From Actinomycetes bacterium (GTDB lineage: Bacteria > Actinomycetota > Acidimicrobiia > Acidimicrobiales > Ilumatobacteraceae), in the NCBI GenBank assembly GCA_021414085.1, contig JAIOPC010000004.1, positions 104,593 to 168,592 on the forward strand: a stretch of DNA of 64,000 nt, in the 5' to 3' direction. Positions 1 to 12,383 of this stretch are shown piece after piece. The position numbers were made by a program, and so were the translations under genes. The first letter of the stretch is position 1; each line of letters opens with the position of its first letter. Under the pieces are notes generated by a model, which made no database searches, had not been told where the DNA came from, and saw nothing but the letters and a program-made list of their open reading frames with translations.

Positions 1-2
1 TC

Positions 3-404
3 TACTGGTTTCCTCGGGACTGTCCCCGAGTGACGGCCTGGCCACGCACGCCTGACGAGGCTGCCGCGTTTCGCGCGGCCCTTGCTACCGACGCTCACCG
101 CGTGCACGCGATCGAGACCGGCTGGCTTGAGCGCATGAGCACTACCACTGTGTATCGCTACGAGCTCGACGCCGCCGACTTCGTGCCTTGGAACGACGCG
201 GGCGGGCAATGGGTCTGCGACCACGAGATCGAGCCGCTTGCCGTCGCGCCGATTGGCGACCTTCTTGCCTTACACCGCGACGCGGGAATCGAACTGCGCG
301 TCGTCGACAACCTGTGGCCGTTGCGCGAGCTCGCACACCGAGGGCCTTGGGACTTCAGCACTGTTCGGATGGGCAACGCGCGGGCGCGCGACACGCTCGC
401 GTAG
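3..404 (+). CDS. DUF6886-like protein, 5' truncated by window edge
   Basis: The frame is open from the first codons of the window and reads YWFPRDCPRVTAWPR before the GTG at 30. That upstream text looks like the conserved start of the family, so the gene very likely begins outside the window and the GTG is internal. The rest contains the pattern HAIETGWLERM and a C-terminal segment ending in FSTVRMGNARAR, which I associate from memory with the DUF6886 family. No function is established. There is no signal peptide or membrane segment in the visible part. It ends 30 bp before the methyltransferase start on the same strand and may be co-transcribed with it. Confidence 0.7.
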   Translation, partial: YWFPRDCPRVTAWPRTPDEAAAFRAALATDAHRVHAIETGWLERMSTTTVYRYELDAADFVPWNDAGGQWVCDHEIEPLAVAPIGDLLALHRDAGIELRVVDNLWPLRELAHRGPWDFSTVRMGNARARDTLA

Positions 405-434
405 GCTTCGCTTCACCTTGAGCTTGGAGGGGTG

Positions 435-1832
435 ATGAAACAGCGACGACCGACGACTACCTCCAACTTCGGTGTCGGCGCTCGCGAAAGTCACGACTCG
501 AAGCCGTTCTACGACCGCTTTCGACCGCCCGAACTCTCCGACGACAACACGGTGCCGTCGCCGACGCCGGTTGATCAGCCGTTCGTGCACGGCGATGCTC
601 GCCACATGGACAGCGTGGCCGATGGTTCGGTCGCACTCGTTGTCACGTCGCCGCCTTACTTCGCTGGCAAGCAGTACGAAGAAGAGTTGGAGCGCGAGGG
701 CGTTCCGGCGTCGTACCTCGAGTACCTCGCCATGCTCACCGACGTGTTCGCCGAGTGCGTGCGCAAGCTGGAGCCAGGCGGACGTATCGCGGTCAACGTC
801 GCCAACCTCGGTCGTCGCCCGTATCGCAGCCTGTCGGCCGACGTGATTCGCATTCTGGAACACGACCTTGGCCTGCTGTTGCGCGGCGAACTGATCTGGC
901 AGAAGGGTGAGGGCGCCAGCAGTTCGTGCGCATGGGGGTCGTTCCGCAGCGCGGCCAACCCAGTGCTGCGCGACATCAGCGAACGCGTCGTCGTTGCCAG
1001 CAAGGGTCGCTTCGATCGTGCGCTCTCAGTGAAGCAACGCGCTACCGACGGTCTGCCGCACGAGAGCACCGTCATGACCGAAGACTTCATGGCCAGCACG
1101 CTCGACGTGTGGTCGATGCCACCGGAGAGCGCGCAACGCGTTGGTCACCCAGCGCCATTCCCTGTCGAACTACCCGAGCAGCTGATCCGTCTGTACACGT
1201 TCAAAGACGATCTGATTCTCGATCCGTTCATGGGCAGCGGTTCGTCGCTGGTTGCAGCCGCGCGCCTCGGTCGCCGCTACATCGGCTACGACCTAGACGC
1301 GAACTACATCGAGATCGCCCGCCAACGCGTCGCAGCCGAACTGGAAGCGCAACCAACGGAAGTTCTCGCAGTGGAAGATGGCCGGCCTGCGCAGAAGCTT
1401 GCTGAGCAAGTTCTCGAAGACGCTGGCTTCACCATCACCGAGCGCGACAAACGCATCCGCAAGACCGGCGTCACCATCAACTTCGTCGCCACCGATGCGG
1501 ACGGCGCCACGTGGTTCTTCGATGTCGCCGGCGCGTTCACTACCTATCGCGGTGGCCTGTTGCGTAGCGAGATGGTGTGGAAGACACTTGGCCGCGCGTT
1601 TGCGATCAAGAAGGCACGAGCCAGCACTCCGCTCGTCGTCCTCAGCAGTCACCTGCCCAAACAACCGAGCGAAGGCGACACCGCCCTCCGCGCTGCTGGC
1701 CGCGATGCGTTCTTCGACGTGATCGACATGTTGTCGGCCGACGGTCTTGATCGCTTGCGGCGTTACGCGAAGGGCGGGTTCACCGATAGCCCGCAGTCCG
1801 GCTTCTGGACTGCGTCGGACTTGGCTAACTAG
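435..1832 (+). CDS. DNA methyltransferase (TSPPY type) with extra C-terminal domain
   Basis: This is a predicted S-adenosylmethionine-dependent DNA methyltransferase acting on an exocyclic amino group (cytosine N4 or adenine N6). The catalytic motif TSPPY lies near residue 74 and the cofactor motif DPFMGSGS near residue 259, the order of beta-class enzymes. About 150 residues follow the catalytic domain and include WFFDVAG and EMVWKTLGRA. That tail resembles the core of small PD-(D/E)XK-like restriction domains, but I cannot confirm a nuclease site. ATG 435 is preferred over GTG 432 because GGAGG at 426-430 leaves almost no spacing for the GTG. No separate restriction enzyme is adjacent. The stop overlaps the convergent flotillin gene by 8 bp. 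Confidence 0.85.
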   Translation: MKQRRPTTTSNFGVGARESHDSKPFYDRFRPPELSDDNTVPSPTPVDQPFVHGDARHMDSVADGSVALVVTSPPYFAGKQYEEELEREGVPASYLEYLAMLTDVFAECVRKLEPGGRIAVNVANLGRRPYRSLSADVIRILEHDLGLLLRGELIWQKGEGASSSCAWGSFRSAANPVLRDISERVVVASKGRFDRALSVKQRATDGLPHESTVMTEDFMASTLDVWSMPPESAQRVGHPAPFPVELPEQLIRLYTFKDDLILDPFMGSGSSLVAAARLGRRYIGYDLDANYIEIARQRVAAELEAQPTEVLAVEDGRPAQKLAEQVLEDAGFTITERDKRIRKTGVTINFVATDADGATWFFDVAGAFTTYRGGLLRSEMVWKTLGRAFAIKKARASTPLVVLSSHLPKQPSEGDTALRAAGRDAFFDVIDMLSADGLDRLRRYAKGGFTDSPQSGFWTASDLAN

Positions 1833-3930
1833 CGGGCGTCTCCTCGGCAGATTTTGAGTCGCTCAGGTCGGCAGCAGTGACAGTGCCCCCGGCCCCTAGC
1901 CGCTTGATCAGCGTCGCGGCCAAACCTTCGATGCCGCCACCACCACCGGTGACCAACACGTCGGGCACCACGTTGACGCCACCTTCGGCGATTGCGTTGA
2001 TGGCAGCAACGATCGCTGTCGCCTGCGGCCCGAGAGCGCGCTTCTGCGCTTCGAAGCCCTCCGCGCGTGCGAGACCGAGCGCCTCGGCCGCCTTCGCTTC
2101 CGCAAGACCAACGGCTTCGGCTCGCGTCGCTTCTGCAGCACCCACCGCTTGCACCTTCGATGCCTCGGCGGCACCGACGGCTTGAATGCGGCTGGCGTCG
2201 GCCTTACCAATGACTTCCACCCTCGTCGCTTCGGCGCGAGCAGTCGTTTCGACGTATGCGGCCTGACCACGCGCCTCGGCGGCGCGCGCTTCAGCTGTGT
2301 TGGAGTTGATCTCGATGCTCACCTGCGAGCTCGCCAGCTGACCTTGCATGTCGGCGGTACCACGTGCGCGTTCCACCTCGATGCGCGCGTGCTGCGCTTC
2401 CTGCTGCTCGTGGAAGGTGGCCTTCTCTTGCCGTGCGATTTCCCGCTCGGTCAAGACCTTCACCAGCTCTTCCGGGAACACGACGTCTTGGATGTACACG
2501 CCGCGCGTCTCCACGTCGTAGCCGGTGAGGTACTCGGTTATCGCTTCCAGGGCGGCCGACTGCACTTCGTCGCGCGTCTCGATGAATCGAATCGCTTCTA
2601 GGCGCTGCAATGTGTTGCGGAAGTGGTTGCCCACCGCTGACTGCAACACTTCGTTCACCAGGTTCTGCATCGTGCCAACCATCGAAATCACTTTCGGTGC
2701 CTTCGTGTCGCTGACATGAATCTGCACCTGCAGGTCGATCTTGAACACGAAACCTTCGCGGCTCTTACCTTCGATTGGGCTCAGCGCGTGGTCGAGGTTG
2801 TGTGCCTGACTCACCGCACTCGCCCAGTTGAGGGTGAGGATGCTGGTGGGCACAATCTCCGACGCGTAGATGCGCGGGTTGAGCGGGTACTTACCGGTGC
2901 GTAGCGGTTCTTGCCAAATGCCGCGTCGCCCGGGCCGCACGATCGAGCCGAACTTGAACTCACTACCGCTGGTGTCGAGCGTCGGTAGTCCGACGAAGCT
3001 CTTGATGACAGCAACTTCGCCCTGACGCACCACCAGCATCGGCACCATCTCGACGCTGATCAGAAACGGATTCAGCAAGTACGCGCCGTACAGCAACGGG
3101 TCGTGCTGCAGACCAATGCGCCCACCCATGGTGACGAACTGTTGGAAGTCTTGGTAGTTGTTGTGCAACTCGTTCTTGCGGCCGAGCAACGTGTCGATGA
3201 TCTCGGCGTCGCTGACCTCAGCAGAGTGCATCTTGACGACGTCTTCGAAGCCGCCCAGGCGACTCGCGATGTCACCAGAGGGCAACGGGTCGCCGTCGAG
3301 CGCCGTCACGATGCCCACCATGTCGATCGCGCCTTGCGGCGAAATCACGGTCACCTGCAGTTGCGCAGGCGTGAGCCCAAATGCAGTCGGGGTGAGCCCA
3401 CCGCGACCTGCCGCCATGCTGCGCAACTCGTGCGACACGGGTGTGCCGTACACGCGGCTCGCGGTGATGACGAGGAACGCAGCCGGATGAATCGGCACCA
3501 GCGTGCCCGGAGGCAGCACAGGCCGCTGCACACCCTTTTGCCCACCGTTCGCGAGGAATGCTTCGAGGTCCGAAAAGTTGCCGAACTCGGCTTTGTACTC
3601 GCCGCTCTTCGCGCCGATCTTGATCGGTTGGCCGACCTGCGCGATGACGACACCAATTTCACCGGCGGGAACTTGCACCCACGGGTGCTTGCTCACCGCG
3701 AAAATCGGCCACAGCTTGAAGCGCAGGCCCGGCATCAACAAGGTCCCTTGGAAACCTGCCTCGCCGCGCAACGCAACCGGGTTGCCCTGACTGAGACTCT
3801 TGCGCGCTAAGCGCTTATTGACGAGTCCGATCGACGCTGGCCCGATGCTGTGAAAGGACTTCGCAACAATCAAGAGGGCGAGTAGGACAACTCCCAAACT
3901 CACTAGCAGTACGACCAATGTGGTCTGCAC
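1825..3930 (-). CDS. SPFH/Band 7 flotillin-like membrane protein
   Basis: The protein has an N-terminal transmembrane segment (residues about 4-24), a long SPFH/Band 7 region, and an Ala/Glu-rich coiled coil built from near-repeats of the type QAVGAAEA between about residues 560 and 640. It ends in a Gly-rich stretch (VTGGGGGIEG). Flotillins scaffold membrane microdomains and oligomerise through such coiled coils. At 701 residues it is longer than classical flotillins (about 430-500), with the extra length between the membrane anchor and the SPFH core. The GTG start is supported by AAGGAG about 8 bp upstream; a nearer ATG is out of frame. It is transcribed away from the beta-galactosidase side with a 61-bp gap. 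Confidence 0.85.
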   Translation of the reverse strand: MQTTLVVLLVSLGVVLLALLIVAKSFHSIGPASIGLVNKRLARKSLSQGNPVALRGEAGFQGTLLMPGLRFKLWPIFAVSKHPWVQVPAGEIGVVIAQVGQPIKIGAKSGEYKAEFGNFSDLEAFLANGGQKGVQRPVLPPGTLVPIHPAAFLVITASRVYGTPVSHELRSMAAGRGGLTPTAFGLTPAQLQVTVISPQGAIDMVGIVTALDGDPLPSGDIASRLGGFEDVVKMHSAEVSDAEIIDTLLGRKNELHNNYQDFQQFVTMGGRIGLQHDPLLYGAYLLNPFLISVEMVPMLVVRQGEVAVIKSFVGLPTLDTSGSEFKFGSIVRPGRRGIWQEPLRTGKYPLNPRIYASEIVPTSILTLNWASAVSQAHNLDHALSPIEGKSREGFVFKIDLQVQIHVSDTKAPKVISMVGTMQNLVNEVLQSAVGNHFRNTLQRLEAIRFIETRDEVQSAALEAITEYLTGYDVETRGVYIQDVVFPEELVKVLTEREIARQEKATFHEQQEAQHARIEVERARGTADMQGQLASSQVSIEINSNTAEARAAEARGQAAYVETTARAEATRVEVIGKADASRIQAVGAAEASKVQAVGAAEATRAEAVGLAEAKAAEALGLARAEGFEAQKRALGPQATAIVAAINAIAEGGVNVVPDVLVTGGGGGIEGLAATLIKRLGAGGTVTAADLSDSKSAEETPAS

Positions 3931-3991
3931 GGCTCATCTCCTTTGTAGTACTTCGTTGAGTTTCAAGTTATCGCGGCGGCTGAAAAACTAT

Positions 3992-6892
<2,901 letters not shown>

Positions 6893-9800
6893 CTAGCTAC
6901 TGAGAACGTGTTCGGCGCGCGCCTTGATGTACTTCAGACCAAGTCGATCAGCAATTGCGAGGGCCGACTCCGCAAACTCGCGCGCACGTGCCGCGTCGCC
7001 CACTTCGTTGCGCTTCACCAACATCTCCGCCCAATGAAGGTCCGTGGCAGCAAGGTAGGTGATCGCCCCAGCCCGTTCGCACAGCGCGCGCGAGTTGGCG
7101 AAGTGCTGCTCGGCCTTGTCGTACCACCCAAGTGCAGTGGCGGCACAACCGACTCCGATGCCAACCGGGTACTCGTAGCCAACTCCAGAAAACGGAAAGG
7201 TCTTGTCGAACGGAGCGGCGTAGTTGTAGGCGGTCTCGGCAGCCTCCAGCGCGCCGACCATGCCCGCGACTCGAGCCGCGGCCGAACATGTCACCAAGAA
7301 GGCACCGTTGCGCTGCACCATCGCGAAGTCGTCGGCCGTGACAGCTTCGACATGCGGCCGAGCCAACTCGGCGCGCCCGGTCTGCAGGTACACCCCGCAA
7401 AGCGCCATTCGCCAAACTGGTACGAGCGGCTGCGCGGCAATGATGTCGGTCAACAGCGACTCAAGATCGGCGAGGTCGCCGCGTTCGTACTGCAAGCGAT
7501 AACGAATGCCAGCTGCAGCAGCGCCGTTGCTGACTCCCTCACGCGCGTTGTACGCCTCCCAATCGGCCAGCAACACGTCGCAATCATCAAGCTGTCCCAG
7601 CAGTAGGGCGTGCGAAGCACGCAAGATCTTGGTCCGTGCGATCAACTGCGGAATTCGCAAGCGCTCGGCCAGCAGTGCTGCGTCGTGGAGATCGCGTTCG
7701 CCGGCCGCAGTGTCGCCGGTGCAGACGGACGAGATGGCCCGTACGCACAGCCCATTGCATACGAGCGCATCGTCGATTCCGGCCGCGACATTGATGATCT
7801 CGGTCGCTTCTTCCATCGCCCGATCGAGGCGATCGATCTGCGTGACATCAGCTGCGTAACTGCTGCTGTGCAGAACGTAGGCGAGAACGCGCCGATCCCC
7901 GAGTTCGCGTGCGATGGCAAGCGCCTGATCGCAGAGTTCGACCCGTCGGTGCTGCGCATCGGTCCAGAACAACTCGAGCGCATACGTGGCCAGCACTCGG
8001 GCGTGAAGTGCGGGTGTCAGTTGGTCTGCGCGGGCCAGTAGGAAGTCGGCCAGCGCGACGTTGTGGGGATCGACTTCGGCGGTTCCACGAACAAAGATCG
8101 AGGTTCCCAAGGCGTTGAACACGTTGGCCAACAGTTCCATGTCGTTGCGCTCACGCCCGGAGGCTTCGGCAGCGCGCAGCAGTGTCAATCCGCGCGGGTC
8201 GGCGATCTGGTGCAGCGCGTCGCCGGCAGCCATCAGGAGGTGACAACGCAGCGGCTCGTCGATCGGCTCCTGCAGTTCGAGCGCCTCGAGTGCCCGCTCA
8301 AAGTGCGCGGCTGCTTCCTCGTAGGCAACATCGCTGATCGCCGCTTCTCCGGCGCGGCGGCTGTACATCACTGCTTTGTCGACTTCGCCCAGCGCCGCCG
8401 CCTCGGTGAAGTGGCGTGCAAGCTCGGTCAGGTGTGTCGTTCCGTCGCTGAGTTGTTCGAGCGCGTGGCCGATGTCGCGGTGCAAGCGCAGACGACGACT
8501 GGTTGGCAGTTCGTCGTACAGCGCAGAGCGGACGAGCGCATGCGCGAAGCGGTACACACCTGGCCTTCCGTTGACGGCCTCCACCAGGCTGGCGGTCTCG
8601 GCGGCGCCGACAGCATCGAGCACGCGGTCGGTGCCGCCCGCCACCGCACTGAGTGTGCGCAACTCGAACTCGCGACCAATGACCGCGGCGCTGGCCAGTA
8701 CCTCGTTCGTCGTGGCGTCGAGATTGGAGAGGCGACGGCCGATTACCTCGCGCACGCCTTCAGGGATGCCGATGTCGTCGATGGTCTTGTCGGAATCCCA
8801 GCGGCCATCGCGGAACACCAACGCGCCCGACTCGCCGAGGTGGCGCAGCACCTCGCCGATGAAGAACGGGTTGCCCTCCGTTTCGCGTGCGATCACGCGC
8901 GCGAGATCCTGACCACGTTGATCCATGGCATGACCAGCGACACCCTCGAGAAACTGTTGCACTCCGTCCTCGTCGAGGCCGTGCAGCATCAGGCGCTCAA
9001 CTCCGGTCTGACGGCGCATGTCGGCCAACATCTCCGACAACGGATGAGTTCGGTCGAGGTCGGTGTCTCGATAGGTCGACACAATCAGCAGCTGCATCGG
9101 CAGCGACGACTTCAGTAGGTGGCGGAGCAACAACAACGTCGGCTTGCGTGCCCAGTGGAGGTCGTCGAGCACTAGCACCACCGGGCTGCGCGTCGACAAC
9201 TGATGCAGCAACTCGGTCGCAGCCTCGAACAAGCGATGGCGTTCGGTTTCCGGATCGTCACTCAAGCGTGCCTCAAGGTCCGGGATCCGCTGCCCAAGAT
9301 CGGGGATCAGCGGGATGAGCTCACTGCCCAACGCACCAACCAACTCGCGCAACACATCTGGTGGTGTCGCGTCGGCCAGCCAGCGGAACGCTTCGAGGAA
9401 CGGTTGGTAGGGGAGCGCCAATTCTTCATCGCACGCGCCCCACAAAACCGTTCCACCCTCGCGGTGCGCGGTGCGACACAGCTCCTTCACCAACCGGGTC
9501 TTACCGATACCTGGTTCGCCACCGACGAAGACCGCGAGGCGTCCGGAAACCATCGTGGTCTTCCACGCACCGAGCAGCGCGTCGCGTTGTTCGTTGCGAC
9601 CGACGAAGCCGAACACATCGTCTTGTGTCACCTGTGGCGGAAGCGCGAGTTCAATCCGATCGCCGAGCGCGCTGGCGACGGGCGACCACGCGACCTCGCA
9701 CGCCTTCATCGGCGTTGCGAGACCCTTGCCTTCAATGTCGGCGACGGGCACCATCTCGTGGCCCGCGCGCGAACCGGCGAGTACGCGCACGATGTCGGTA

Positions 9801-10195
9801 ACGAGAATCTGGCCACCAGTTGCCGCGTCGCACAACCGCGACGCTTCAACGACCGGCGTTCCGAACCAGTCGCCTTCCTCAAACGTGGCATCGCCGGCAC
9901 TGACACCGATGCGCATCTGCACTGCGGGCGAGCCACCCTCGCCATTGTTGGCATGCACCCGCTGCTGCATCGCAACGGCACCCGCGATCGCGTCGGTGGC
10001 CGAACTGTACGACACCATCATCGCGTCGCCGATTGTCTTCACCTCGGTGCCGCCAGTGGTCGATACCGCGCGGCGCAATTGATCGAAGTGGTCGCGACGT
10101 AGCTTGTCGGCGGCCGTGTCTCCCAATTGCTGCGCGAGCGCGGTCGAGCCAACGAGGTCGGTGAACAGAATGGTGATCAGGCCGGAACTGGCCAT
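6893..10195 (-). CDS. Class III nucleotide cyclase domain / AAA ATPase / TPR regulator
   Basis: The N-terminus is a class III adenylate/guanylate cyclase domain (TILFTDLVGST, then IGDAMMVSY, both with the metal-binding Asp). An AAA/STAND ATPase follows with a Walker A of GGEPGIGKTRL and a Walker B-like LVLDDLHWA. The C-terminal half is helical TPR-like repeat. This architecture is common in actinobacterial signalling. In the cyclase motif that normally carries Asn before the transition-state Arg, the protein has VVEASRL, so activity is uncertain. The start is placed at the ATG at 10195 (MASSGLITILF), preceded by GAAGAAGG; longer forms reaching 10327 would overlap the divergent gene. The output gene is not evident. 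Confidence 0.8.
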   Translation of the reverse strand: MASSGLITILFTDLVGSTALAQQLGDTAADKLRRDHFDQLRRAVSTTGGTEVKTIGDAMMVSYSSATDAIAGAVAMQQRVHANNGEGGSPAVQMRIGVSAGDATFEEGDWFGTPVVEASRLCDAATGGQILVTDIVRVLAGSRAGHEMVPVADIEGKGLATPMKACEVAWSPVASALGDRIELALPPQVTQDDVFGFVGRNEQRDALLGAWKTTMVSGRLAVFVGGEPGIGKTRLVKELCRTAHREGGTVLWGACDEELALPYQPFLEAFRWLADATPPDVLRELVGALGSELIPLIPDLGQRIPDLEARLSDDPETERHRLFEAATELLHQLSTRSPVVLVLDDLHWARKPTLLLLRHLLKSSLPMQLLIVSTYRDTDLDRTHPLSEMLADMRRQTGVERLMLHGLDEDGVQQFLEGVAGHAMDQRGQDLARVIARETEGNPFFIGEVLRHLGESGALVFRDGRWDSDKTIDDIGIPEGVREVIGRRLSNLDATTNEVLASAAVIGREFELRTLSAVAGGTDRVLDAVGAAETASLVEAVNGRPGVYRFAHALVRSALYDELPTSRRLRLHRDIGHALEQLSDGTTHLTELARHFTEAAALGEVDKAVMYSRRAGEAAISDVAYEEAAAHFERALEALELQEPIDEPLRCHLLMAAGDALHQIADPRGLTLLRAAEASGRERNDMELLANVFNALGTSIFVRGTAEVDPHNVALADFLLARADQLTPALHARVLATYALELFWTDAQHRRVELCDQALAIARELGDRRVLAYVLHSSSYAADVTQIDRLDRAMEEATEIINVAAGIDDALVCNGLCVRAISSVCTGDTAAGERDLHDAALLAERLRIPQLIARTKILRASHALLLGQLDDCDVLLADWEAYNAREGVSNGAAAAGIRYRLQYERGDLADLESLLTDIIAAQPLVPVWRMALCGVYLQTGRAELARPHVEAVTADDFAMVQRNGAFLVTCSAAARVAGMVGALEAAETAYNYAAPFDKTFPFSGVGYEYPVGIGVGCAATALGWYDKAEQHFANSRALCERAGAITYLAATDLHWAEMLVKRNEVGDAARAREFAESALAIADRLGLKYIKARAEHVLSS

Positions 10196-10287
10196 CAACC
10201 CGCCTTCTTCTTCGACCCGTCGACCGGGTGACTGATCGGAAGAGTACCCGGAATTGCTCACCCGAGGATTTGTGGTACTCGCTACGC

Positions 10288-10309
10288 TCGGAGGCATGGC
10301 CGCCTCCGA
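10288..10309 (+). promoter_or_regulatory. Perfect 8-bp inverted repeat enclosing a start codon
   Basis: TCGGAGGC and GCCTCCGA form a perfect 8-bp stem around the loop ATGGCC. The loop holds the ATG of the small gene at 10296 and the stem holds its GGAGG ribosome-binding sequence. It could be an RNA hairpin that hides the start, or a DNA operator for an autoregulator. Which of the two applies cannot be told from sequence alone. Confidence 0.5.
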
Positions 10310-10547
10310 TACGTCATTGGCGGTCACTCAGATGAGAGTCGCCTTGTTTCGCAGCATGTCTTCTGGCGAGAAGTCGGCGATGGTGGCGCAGATGTCTGAG
10401 GAGTCACGGGAATTGGCGCGTTGCGGGATCCGCGAGCGTCATCCTGGGTACTCGCCTGACGAGGTCGAGCACGCACTTCATCGACTCTTGGTGGGCGATG
10501 CCCTGGCCGACAAAGCGTGGCCTGACTTCGCGCACTTGCGCCCATGA
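10296..10547 (+). CDS. Small conserved partner of nucleotidyltransferase (antitoxin-like)
   Basis: This 83-residue soluble helical protein contains SSGEKSAMVAQMSEESRELA and ARCGIRERHPGYSPDEVEHAL. I recognise the pattern as a small family often found directly before a nucleotidyltransferase. The ATG at 10296 is inside a perfect hairpin. The stop overlaps the next start by 4 bp (ATGA), so the pair is translationally coupled. By analogy with two-gene toxin-antitoxin units such as AbiE it could be the regulatory partner, but no DNA-binding motif is obvious and the role is inferred. Confidence 0.65.
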   Translation: MAASDTSLAVTQMRVALFRSMSSGEKSAMVAQMSEESRELARCGIRERHPGYSPDEVEHALHRLLVGDALADKAWPDFAHLRP

Positions 10548-11101
10548 CGCTCGCTGAATTCGTGGCCGATGTCGTCGGCAGGCTGGAAGCGGCATCGATC
10601 GACTACATGATCGGGGGCTCGGTAGCGAGTTCGATCTACGGCGAGCCGAGAACAACACGTGACGTCGACATTGTGATCGACGTGTCCCCCGAGTCGTTGG
10701 CATCCCTCTTTGCCGGGTTCGATCGTGCGCGCATCTACGTCGACGAACCTCCGAGCGGCCAGGTGGTGGCGGCTGGCCGGATGTACAACCTGTTGGATAC
10801 GCACAGTGGATGGAAGGCCGACCTGGTGGTGCGCAAGGCACTCCCATTCAGCAGCGTGGAGTTCGCCAGACGATCGCGGCGTGAGGTTTTGGGCACCGCA
10901 GCAATGGTGGCGTCCGCCGAAGACGTTCTGCTGACAAAGCTGGAGTGGTCGCTGGCCTCAGGTTCTTCTCGTCAGATTGATGACGCACGCGGCATCGTCG
11001 CTGTGCAGGGTGATCGACTCGACACTGAATACCTCCGCCGATGGGCTGTCGAGCTTGGTGTCGTTGAGTTGTTGGACAGCGTTCTCAGGTCAAACAACTA
11101 A
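10544..11101 (+). CDS. Nucleotidyltransferase-fold protein (AbiEii/DUF6036-like)
   Basis: The protein has a minimal nucleotidyltransferase core: GGSVASSIYGEPRTTRDVDI carries the G-S motif followed by a D-x-D pair. A later acidic residue is in KADLVV, and SAEDVLLTKLEW follows. These features match AbiEii/DUF6036-type nucleotidyltransferases, which include toxins that modify tRNA or proteins. It overlaps the upstream small gene by 4 bp and the downstream MFS gene by 1 base (TAATG), so three genes may be read from one transcript. A toxin role is inferred from family and arrangement. Confidence 0.75.
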   Translation: MTLAEFVADVVGRLEAASIDYMIGGSVASSIYGEPRTTRDVDIVIDVSPESLASLFAGFDRARIYVDEPPSGQVVAAGRMYNLLDTHSGWKADLVVRKALPFSSVEFARRSRREVLGTAAMVASAEDVLLTKLEWSLASGSSRQIDDARGIVAVQGDRLDTEYLRRWAVELGVVELLDSVLRSNN

Positions 11102-12327
11102 TGCCAACGCCCGTTCCGTCCGTGTGGCGCAGCCGCGACTTCCGCTTGGTGATGTTTGGTGGCGTGGTCAACGACATTGGCGACTGGATGCTGTCGCTGG
11201 CGTTGCCGATTTTCGTCTTCACCGAGACCGGGTCGGGACGCGACACCGCCTTGGTGTTGCTGATCGAACTGCTCGTGGGTGTCGCCTGTGGGCCAATGGC
11301 TGGTGCGCTTGTTGATCGCTGGGATCTGCGACGAACCATCATCGTCACCAACGTGCTGCAGGCGCTCACGTTGATGCCGTTGTTGGCGGTCAATCACGAC
11401 CGAATTTGGATTGTCTTCATCGTGGCCGCACTGCAGGCCTTGCTGATCGTCGTGAACAACCCAGCTTCGTGGGCATTGGTGCCTCGCGTGGTCACTGAGG
11501 AACAGTTGGTGCAAGCCAATGCGGGCTTCTCTGCTGGTGGGTCGATCGCTCGGCTGGTCGGTGCGCCGCTTGGCGGAATCCTGATCGCAACTGGTGGCTT
11601 GACCACCGTGGTGTGGGTAGATGCAGCCACGTTCCTCAGCATTGCCATTGCGTTGGTGTTCCTCCGCGCGCCGACCGCCCCGATTCAGAAGTCACCAGAT
11701 GAGAACGAAGCAGATGACGCCGGTGTCATCGCTGGTTGGCGAGTGATCCGAACCCAGCCCGTGCTAGTCGGCTACCTGGTCGCGCAGTCGTTGGCGCAAC
11801 TTGCGTTCGCGATGTTTCCGCTCGTGTTCATCAAGTTCGTGATCGTGGAACTTGGAGGCGGTGGTACCGAGATCGGTGTCATCCGTGGGTGTGCTGCATT
11901 CGGTGGACTTGTTGCGTCGGTGTTGATCACTCGGGCCGCTCAACGAGCCAACCCCGCCCTCTTGATGATGTGGGGCTACTTCGGCTTCGCGCTCGTGGGG
12001 TGGACGTTCATCAACGCCACGTTTGTAACTACGGCGCTCGGCGTCTACCTAGTCCTCTTCGCTCTCACTGGCGTGCCGAACGCGACCTCACAGATCGGCG
12101 CGCAAGCGACGGCGCAGCGTTGGTGTCCGCCCGAGATTCGTGGGCGGCTGTCGGGCGTGATGTCAGCAGCGGGAGCCATCGGCGCAGGAATCGGAACGAT
12201 TGCCGCCGGTGCGCTCGTCGATCACGTCAGCGTGATTGCGTTGTTCAACGGCCAGACCACGATGTTCTTTCTCGCAGGGTTCGCCACGCTCTTCCTGATC
12301 GTGCGGCGGCTAGACGCGGATACCTGA
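11101..12327 (+). CDS. MFS efflux transporter, DHA3-like
   Basis: The 408-residue protein has about 12 hydrophobic segments and the N-terminal pattern WRSRDFRLVMFGGVVNDIGDW, typical of the DHA3 group of drug and macrolide exporters. The inter-helix loop motif after TM2 reads AGALVDRWDLRRT. It should sit in the cytoplasmic membrane and use the proton gradient to export a small molecule. The ATG shares one base with the stop of the nucleotidyltransferase gene. A strong hairpin follows the stop. The substrate cannot be predicted. Confidence 0.85.
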   Translation: MPTPVPSVWRSRDFRLVMFGGVVNDIGDWMLSLALPIFVFTETGSGRDTALVLLIELLVGVACGPMAGALVDRWDLRRTIIVTNVLQALTLMPLLAVNHDRIWIVFIVAALQALLIVVNNPASWALVPRVVTEEQLVQANAGFSAGGSIARLVGAPLGGILIATGGLTTVVWVDAATFLSIAIALVFLRAPTAPIQKSPDENEADDAGVIAGWRVIRTQPVLVGYLVAQSLAQLAFAMFPLVFIKFVIVELGGGGTEIGVIRGCAAFGGLVASVLITRAAQRANPALLMMWGYFGFALVGWTFINATFVTTALGVYLVLFALTGVPNATSQIGAQATAQRWCPPEIRGRLSGVMSAAGAIGAGIGTIAAGALVDHVSVIALFNGQTTMFFLAGFATLFLIVRRLDADT

Positions 12328-12336
12328 ACGCGCAAA

Positions 12337-12365
12337 CGCGGCCCTCGCGAGTTGCGAGGACCGCG
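12337..12365. terminator. Terminator-like hairpin between convergent genes
   Basis: A 12-bp stem with one mismatch (CGCGGCCCTCGC against GCGAGGACCGCG) surrounds the 5-base loop GAGTT. It lies 10 bp after the MFS stop and 19 bp before the end of the convergent gene, so it could stop transcription from both sides. No U-run is present, as is usual for high-GC actinobacteria. Confidence 0.6.
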
Positions 12366-12383
12366 CTCAGCGCTATGTGGGAG

